From positions 1,612,001 to 1,676,000 of the forward strand of contig NZ_CP017668.1 of the NCBI RefSeq assembly GCF_001808185.1: a stretch of DNA of 64,000 bases, in the 5' to 3' direction. Source of the DNA: Jeongeupia sp. USM3. Its GTDB lineage: Bacteria > Pseudomonadota > Gammaproteobacteria > Burkholderiales > Chitinibacteraceae. Below are positions 58,376 to 64,000 of the stretch, one piece after another. Position numbers and translations under genes: made by a program. Position 1 is the first letter of the stretch. Every line of letters starts with the position of its first letter. Under the pieces are notes generated by a model. It made no database searches. It was not told the DNA's origin and saw only the letters and a list, made by a program, of their open reading frames with translations.

Positions 58376-58726
58376 ATGACCGACTTCCCCCGCCCGTCCT
58401 CGCCCGCCGCCGACAAGAACAGCCAGACCTTCGCCGTCCTCGTCTGGATCGGCACGATCTTCTTTACCTTTATCCCGGCGCTGATCGTCTACCTGCTGAA
58501 GAAGGACGACGCCTTCCTGCAGGAACACGCCAAGGAGGCGCTGAACTGGGCGATCACGATGCTGCTGCTGACGCTGATCGGCCAGATCCTCGCGATCGTG
58601 CTCGTCGGCTTCCTGCTGATCGGCATCATGTTCGTCGCCCAGCTGATCTTCTGCATCATGGGCGCGGTCAAGGCCAGCAACGGCCAGCCTTGCGTGCTGC
58701 CGTTCAATATCCGCCTGATCAAGTAA
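58376..58726 (+). CDS. DUF4870 family membrane protein
   Basis: A 116-residue protein with three membrane segments (TFAVLVWIGTIFFTFIPALIVYLL, in pieces; ITMLLLTLIGQILAIVLVGF; GIMFVAQLIFCIMGAVKA) and the DUF4870 motif FLQEHAKEALNW between the first two. Function unknown. AAGGAG lies six bases before the ATG; the initiation context GGAGACCGCC is the same as that of the binding-protein gene upstream. Confidence 0.88.
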   Translation: MTDFPRPSSPAADKNSQTFAVLVWIGTIFFTFIPALIVYLLKKDDAFLQEHAKEALNWAITMLLLTLIGQILAIVLVGFLLIGIMFVAQLIFCIMGAVKASNGQPCVLPFNIRLIK

Positions 58727-58727
58727 G

Positions 58728-58869
58728 CCATCAGGCGGCTGTGCCGGCGCATTTCGTTCCCGTCCGATACTCGGAACCCCGCAAGGGGGCTACCTTCGGG
58801 TCGTCCTCATGGACTTCATGTCCATTCCGGCTCCTGCGCTTCGGGCGAAAACGAACCGGCTCGCTCGCC
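58728..58869 (-). repeat. Dispersed intergenic repeat, copy C
   Basis: On the minus strand it runs from GGCGAGCGAGCC to CAGCCGCCTGATGG. It contains CGCCCGAAGCGCAGGAGCCGG, the hairpin ATGGAC-ATGAA-GTCCAT (58809-58825), GACGACCCGAAGGTAG and the hairpin CCCCTTGCGGGG. Copy C probably represents the fullest simple form. It starts 27 bases from a strong terminator, as copy A does. Confidence 0.75.
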
Positions 58870-58895
58870 TACTGAGATGCGTGTCGTACCACAAA

Positions 58896-58925
58896 CAAAA
58901 AGGCTGCCCGAGGGCAGCCTTTTTG
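58896..58925. terminator. Bidirectional terminator between DUF4870 and dnaJ genes
   Basis: CAAAAAGGCTGCCC / GGGCAGCCTTTTTG arms, two-base loop, between convergent genes. Confidence 0.85.
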
Positions 58926-58998
58926 TTTTCCAGCCTTGCAACTGGTCACGCAGCACTTCCGGAAAGGATTTCGTTCGAGTGCGCGAAGCAAGCCGTGA

Positions 58999-59017
58999 CG
59001 TGTACGGTCAGTACACG
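58999..59017. repeat. Perfect inverted repeat downstream of dnaJ
   Basis: CGTGTAC-GGTCA-GTACACG in a 135-base segment between the terminator and the dnaJ stop that holds no gene. It could be part of a second type of dispersed element; only one copy is visible here. Confidence 0.5.
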
Positions 59018-59063
59018 AGCGGCGCAGCGACAAAGCAATCGGGCGAAAGCCGAACCGGAAAAC

Positions 59064-60194
59064 TCAGGAGAAGAAGTCTTTGACTTTGTCCATGAACGAC
59101 TTCTCGCGCGGGTTGTGCTTGCCCGGCTCGCCCTGGCTGATCTCGTCGAATTCGCGCAGCAGCTCCTTCTGCCGGCTGGTCAGGCTCACCGGCGTTTCGA
59201 TCACCACATGGCACATCAGGTCGCCGGTGATCGCGCTGCGCACACCCTTGATCCCCTTGCCGCGCAACCGGAACACCTGGCCGGTCTGGGTGCCGGCCGG
59301 AATCGAGATCCGCGCCTTGTTGTCGAGCGTCGGGATTTCGATCTCGCCGCCGAGTGCCGCCACGGTGATGCTGATCGGCATTTCGCAGTGCAGGTCGTTG
59401 CCCTCGCGCTCGAACACCGAGTGCGACTTCAGGTGCACGACGACGTACAGATCGCCCGGCGGGCCGCCGTTGACGCCCGGCTCGCCTTCGCCCGAGAGCC
59501 GGATGCGGTCGCCTTCGTCGACGCCGGCCGGGATCTTCACCGCCAGAGTCTTGCTCGACTGCACGCGGCCGGTGCCGTGGCAGTTGCGGCATGGATCGGG
59601 GATGTAGCGGCCGCTGCCGTGGCAGGTCGGGCACGTCTGCTGGATGCTGAAGAAGCCCTGCGACACGCGCACCTGGCCGGCGCCGCCACAGGTGTGGCAG
59701 GTCTTGGCCTCGGTGCCCGGCTTGGCGCCCGAGCCGTGGCAGAGCTCGCATTCGTCGTGCGACGGGATCTTGATCTGCTTCTCGACGCCGCGCGCGGCCT
59801 CTTCCAGCGAGATCTCCATGTTGTAGCGCAGGTCGGCGCCGCGGTAGACGTTGGAGCGGCCACCGCCGCCGCGCTGACCGCCGCCGAAGATGTCGCCGAA
59901 GATGTCGGAGAACGCGTCGGCAAAGCCGCCGGCACCGCCACCGAAACCGCCGCCCATGCCGGCCTGCGGGTCGACCCCGGCGTGGCCGTACTGGTCGTAC
60001 GCGGCGCGCTTTTGCGGCTCGGAGAGGATCTCGTAGGCCTCCTTGGCCTCCTTGAACTTCTCTTCGGCGTCCTTGCTGTCCGGATTGCGGTCCGGGTGAT
60101 ACTTCATCGCCAGCTTGCGATAGGCCTTCTTGATGTCGTCGTCGGAGGCGTCGCGATTGACCCCGAGGACGTCGTAAAAATCTTTCTTGGACAT
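59064..60194 (-). CDS. dnaJ: Chaperone protein DnaJ
   Basis: A 376-residue type I Hsp40. J domain with YHPDRNPD (HPD at about residue 33), Gly/Phe-rich linker (about 75-115), four zinc repeats [24 protein letters not shown] and CRNCHGTG, then the substrate-binding C-terminal domains. It stimulates DnaK ATPase. It lies 73 bases downstream of dnaK with a hairpin in the gap. Confidence 0.98.
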   Translation of the reverse strand: MSKKDFYDVLGVNRDASDDDIKKAYRKLAMKYHPDRNPDSKDAEEKFKEAKEAYEILSEPQKRAAYDQYGHAGVDPQAGMGGGFGGGAGGFADAFSDIFGDIFGGGQRGGGGRSNVYRGADLRYNMEISLEEAARGVEKQIKIPSHDECELCHGSGAKPGTEAKTCHTCGGAGQVRVSQGFFSIQQTCPTCHGSGRYIPDPCRNCHGTGRVQSSKTLAVKIPAGVDEGDRIRLSGEGEPGVNGGPPGDLYVVVHLKSHSVFEREGNDLHCEMPISITVAALGGEIEIPTLDNKARISIPAGTQTGQVFRLRGKGIKGVRSAITGDLMCHVVIETPVSLTSRQKELLREFDEISQGEPGKHNPREKSFMDKVKDFFS

Positions 60195-60208
60195 GGATAT
60201 CACCTAAG

Positions 60209-60249
60209 CAAAAAGGCACGACGGCCCGCCGTGCGCGCCGTGTGCCTTT
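60209..60249 (-). terminator. Hairpin in the dnaK-dnaJ gap
   Basis: On the minus strand AAAGGCAC ... GTGCCTTT enclose inner complementary GC-rich arms (ACGGC / GCCGT), followed by TTGC. It may be a partial terminator lowering dnaJ expression relative to dnaK. Confidence 0.6.
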
Positions 60250-60267
60250 CCAGATGCAACAACCGGA

Positions 60268-62193
<1,926 letters not shown>

Positions 62194-62262
62194 GATTCGT
62201 TTCCTTCCAAATAAGTCGGCCCCGCCGCGGCGAGACCATCGATTCGAATAACCTTGTTGGCC

Positions 62263-62290
62263 AAGTGGGGATGTCGTTCGGGTTTTCAAG
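62263..62290 (-). promoter_or_regulatory. Sigma-32-type heat-shock promoter of dnaK
   Basis: On the minus strand CTTGAAA (62284-62290, perfect -35), a 13-base spacer and CCCCACTT (62263-62270, seven of eight to CCCCATNT). It lies about 70-95 bases upstream of the dnaK ATG, so dnaK can be induced independently of grpE. Confidence 0.75.
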
Positions 62291-62351
62291 CCCCCGCCGA
62301 CAGCGGGTTGTGGCGACGGGCACCAGCGAGCACGACATCCCTGCAGGCGGG

Positions 62352-62885
62352 TCAGCCCGCGGCGACGATGACCATTGCCGGACGCAGCACGCGGCCCGAC
62401 AGCGTGTAGCCTTTCTGCAGCACGCGAACGACGGTGTTCGGCTCCTGCTGCGCCGGTTCCATCGAGATCGCCTGATGCACGTTCGGGTCGAGCTTGTCGC
62501 CGACCGCCGGCGCCACTTCGACGAGTTCGAACTTTTCGAACGCCGATACCAGCGCCTTCTGCGTCAGGTCGACGCCCATCTTCAGCGCGTCGAAATTGCC
62601 CGACTGGTCGAGCAGCGCCATTTCCATCGCGTCCTTCACCGACAGCAGCTCGCGCGCGAACTTCTCGACCGCGAACTTGCGCGCCTTGTCGTTTTCCTCG
62701 GCGGCACGGCGGCGGACGTTGTCCATCTCGGCCTTGGCATACAGCACGTCCTGGCGCGCGCGGTCGAGGTCGGCCAGCGCGGCGGTCAGCTGGGCCTCGA
62801 GGCCTGCGCCCTGCGCTTCGTCCTGCGCGACGGTCACATCCTGTTCGGTCTGATTCAAAGGCTGTTGTTCGTTTTCTTGCGACAT
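62352..62885 (-). CDS. grpE: Nucleotide exchange factor GrpE
   Basis: A 177-residue DnaK co-chaperone: an acidic, Gln-rich N-terminus ([16 protein letters not shown]), a long helix (about 25-75) and the beta-wing domain with [39 protein letters not shown] (in pieces). AGGAG lies upstream of the ATG. First gene of grpE-dnaK-dnaJ. Confidence 0.97.
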   Translation of the reverse strand: MSQENEQQPLNQTEQDVTVAQDEAQGAGLEAQLTAALADLDRARQDVLYAKAEMDNVRRRAAEENDKARKFAVEKFARELLSVKDAMEMALLDQSGNFDALKMGVDLTQKALVSAFEKFELVEVAPAVGDKLDPNVHQAISMEPAQQEPNTVVRVLQKGYTLSGRVLRPAMVIVAAG

Positions 62886-62923
62886 TGGCTAGCTACTCCT
62901 GAAAAACATAAGACTGCCCCGCT

Positions 62924-62951
62924 ATATAGAGCCAAGCCGGGAAATTTCAAG
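62924..62951 (-). promoter_or_regulatory. Sigma-32-type heat-shock promoter of grpE
   Basis: On the minus strand CTTGAAA (62945-62951, perfect -35), a 13-base spacer, and CTCTATAT (62924-62931) matching CCCCATNT at five of seven informative positions. It is about 40-65 bases upstream of the grpE ATG. No CIRCE inverted repeat was seen. Confidence 0.7.
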
Positions 62952-63141
62952 CATTTGCAGACGGGGAAACCGGTCAAACGGCAATGCGATCAAAGGGATA
63001 CGGGCAAGCCCCAATATGTAGTCAAAATCATCGGACTACACTTTATTGGTGCACCGCAAAATCATGTTGCGCTGCAGTAGTTTTGTGCTTGAATTTCTTT
63101 TGTTTTCGGCGGAAACGCCAGTCACCACGCGGGAGAGAGAG

Positions 63142-64000
63142 ATGACTACACGGGAAGAGCGCATTGCACAACTCGAGAAGGAATGGGCGGAAAATCCGCG
63201 CTGGAAAGGCATCCAGCGTACTTACAGCGCCGCCGATGTTGAAAGGCTGCGCGGTTCACTACAGATTGAACACACGCTGGCACGCCGCGGTTCGGAAAAG
63301 CTCTGGAAGCTGCTGAACGAAACGCCGTACGTCCACGCCCTCGGCGCGATGACCGGCAACCAGGCGATGCAGCAGGTCAAGGCCGGCCTGAAGGCGATCT
63401 ACCTGTCGGGCTGGCAGGTCGCTGCCGACGCCAACATCGCCGGCGAAATGTATCCGGACCAGTCGCTGTACCCGGCGAACTCGGTCCCGGCCGTGGTGCG
63501 CCGGATCAACAATACCTTCCAGCGCGCCGACCAGATCAGCCACGCCGAAGGCGATGACAGCATCGATTACTACGCACCGATCGTCGCCGATGCCGAAGCC
63601 GGCTTCGGTGGCGTGCTGAACGCGTTCGAGCTGATGAAGGGCATGATCGAGGCCGGCGCCGCCGGCGTGCACTTCGAAGACCAGCTCGCGTCGGTGAAGA
63701 AGTGCGGCCACATGGGCGGCAAGGTGCTGGTGCCGACGCGCGAAGCCGTCGAGAAGCTCGCCGCCGCGCGTCTGGCTGCCGACGTGATGTGCGTGCCGAC
63801 CCTCCTCGTCGCCCGGACCGACGCCGAAGCCGCCGACCTCCTGACCAGCGACGTCGACGACAACGACAAGCCGTTCTGCACCGGCGAGCGCACGCCGGAA
63901 GGCTTCTACCGGACCAAGCCGGGCCTGGAGCAGGCGATTTCGCGCGGCCTCGCCTATGCGCCGTACGCCGACCTGATCTGGTGCGAAACCGGCAAGCCGG
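63142..64000 (+). CDS. aceA: Isocitrate lyase, 3' end cut by window
   Basis: 286 residues are visible. [43 protein letters not shown] and the catalytic [13 protein letters not shown] (about residue 190) identify isocitrate lyase of the glyoxylate shunt. GAGAGAGAG precedes the ATG. The window ends before the C-terminal helices. Confidence 0.97.
   Translation, partial: MTTREERIAQLEKEWAENPRWKGIQRTYSAADVERLRGSLQIEHTLARRGSEKLWKLLNETPYVHALGAMTGNQAMQQVKAGLKAIYLSGWQVAADANIAGEMYPDQSLYPANSVPAVVRRINNTFQRADQISHAEGDDSIDYYAPIVADAEAGFGGVLNAFELMKGMIEAGAAGVHFEDQLASVKKCGHMGGKVLVPTREAVEKLAAARLAADVMCVPTLLVARTDAEAADLLTSDVDDNDKPFCTGERTPEGFYRTKPGLEQAISRGLAYAPYADLIWCETGKP

Overview
The window is a contiguous, gene-dense, high-GC stretch of bacterial chromosome, almost all housekeeping. 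Family content and gene order point to a betaproteobacterium, most likely Neisseriales (Chromobacteriaceae/Chitinibacteraceae type). The signs are the erpA / bactofilin / argC / rpsI-rplM cluster, a Coq7-type ubiquinone hydroxylase, pilT-pilU beside yggS-proC-yggT, a stand-alone RlmK-type methyltransferase, and grpE-dnaK-dnaJ under sigma-32-type promoters. This placement is inference; no rRNA gene is present and I found no tRNA gene.

Layout. 1-4.6 kb, all leftward: polyphosphate kinase 2 (cut by the edge), erpA, bactofilin, a coiled-coil membrane protein, argC, rpsI, rplM. 4.9-9.6 kb: OsmC protein, a FocA-type channel behind an FNR-like box, coq7, two cyclophilins, a decayed GGDEF gene, lpxH. 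9.6-19.2 kb: secretin-N-like protein, ispF, serine hydrolase, msrC, ispD, dnaQ, rnhA, methyltransferase, gloB, mltD, LOG protein. 19.4-25.8 kb: a three-domain lipoprotein, an autotransporter beta-barrel remnant and a complete Csu-type chaperone-usher operon. 25.8-35.3 kb: ssb with a YajR-type transporter, uvrA, a FimV-like protein, pilU, pilT. 35.4-46.8 kb: yggS-proC-yggT-yggU, fxsA/cutA, dsbD-tlpA with an ArsR regulator, gpmI-envC-ctp, a MoeB/ThiF enzyme. 46.9-49.9 kb: a TrpRS-like paralogue and genuine trpS facing each other, then tatD. 50-58.7 kb: two TerC-superfamily membrane proteins, a PIG-L deacetylase, a racemase fragment, an exonuclease-GIY-YIG fusion, rlmK, coaD, a solute-binding protein and DUF4870. 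59-64 kb: dnaJ-dnaK-grpE and the start of aceA.

The most notable region is 46.9-49.1 kb. trpS is preceded by an 18-codon leader ORF with two adjacent Trp codons and by competing hairpins arranged like a classical attenuator. The convergent gene encodes a shortened TrpRS homologue that lacks both ATP-binding signatures. It too has a leader ORF (Tyr-Trp-Tyr) and a 1:2 / 2:3 / 3:4 hairpin set, and its terminator arms are identical to those of trpS. Other points of interest are a three-copy intergenic repeat family, divergent gene pairs whose start codons share one CATG, an ArsR regulator with the cysteine spacing of persulfide sensors, and three decayed genes (GGDEF, autotransporter, racemase).
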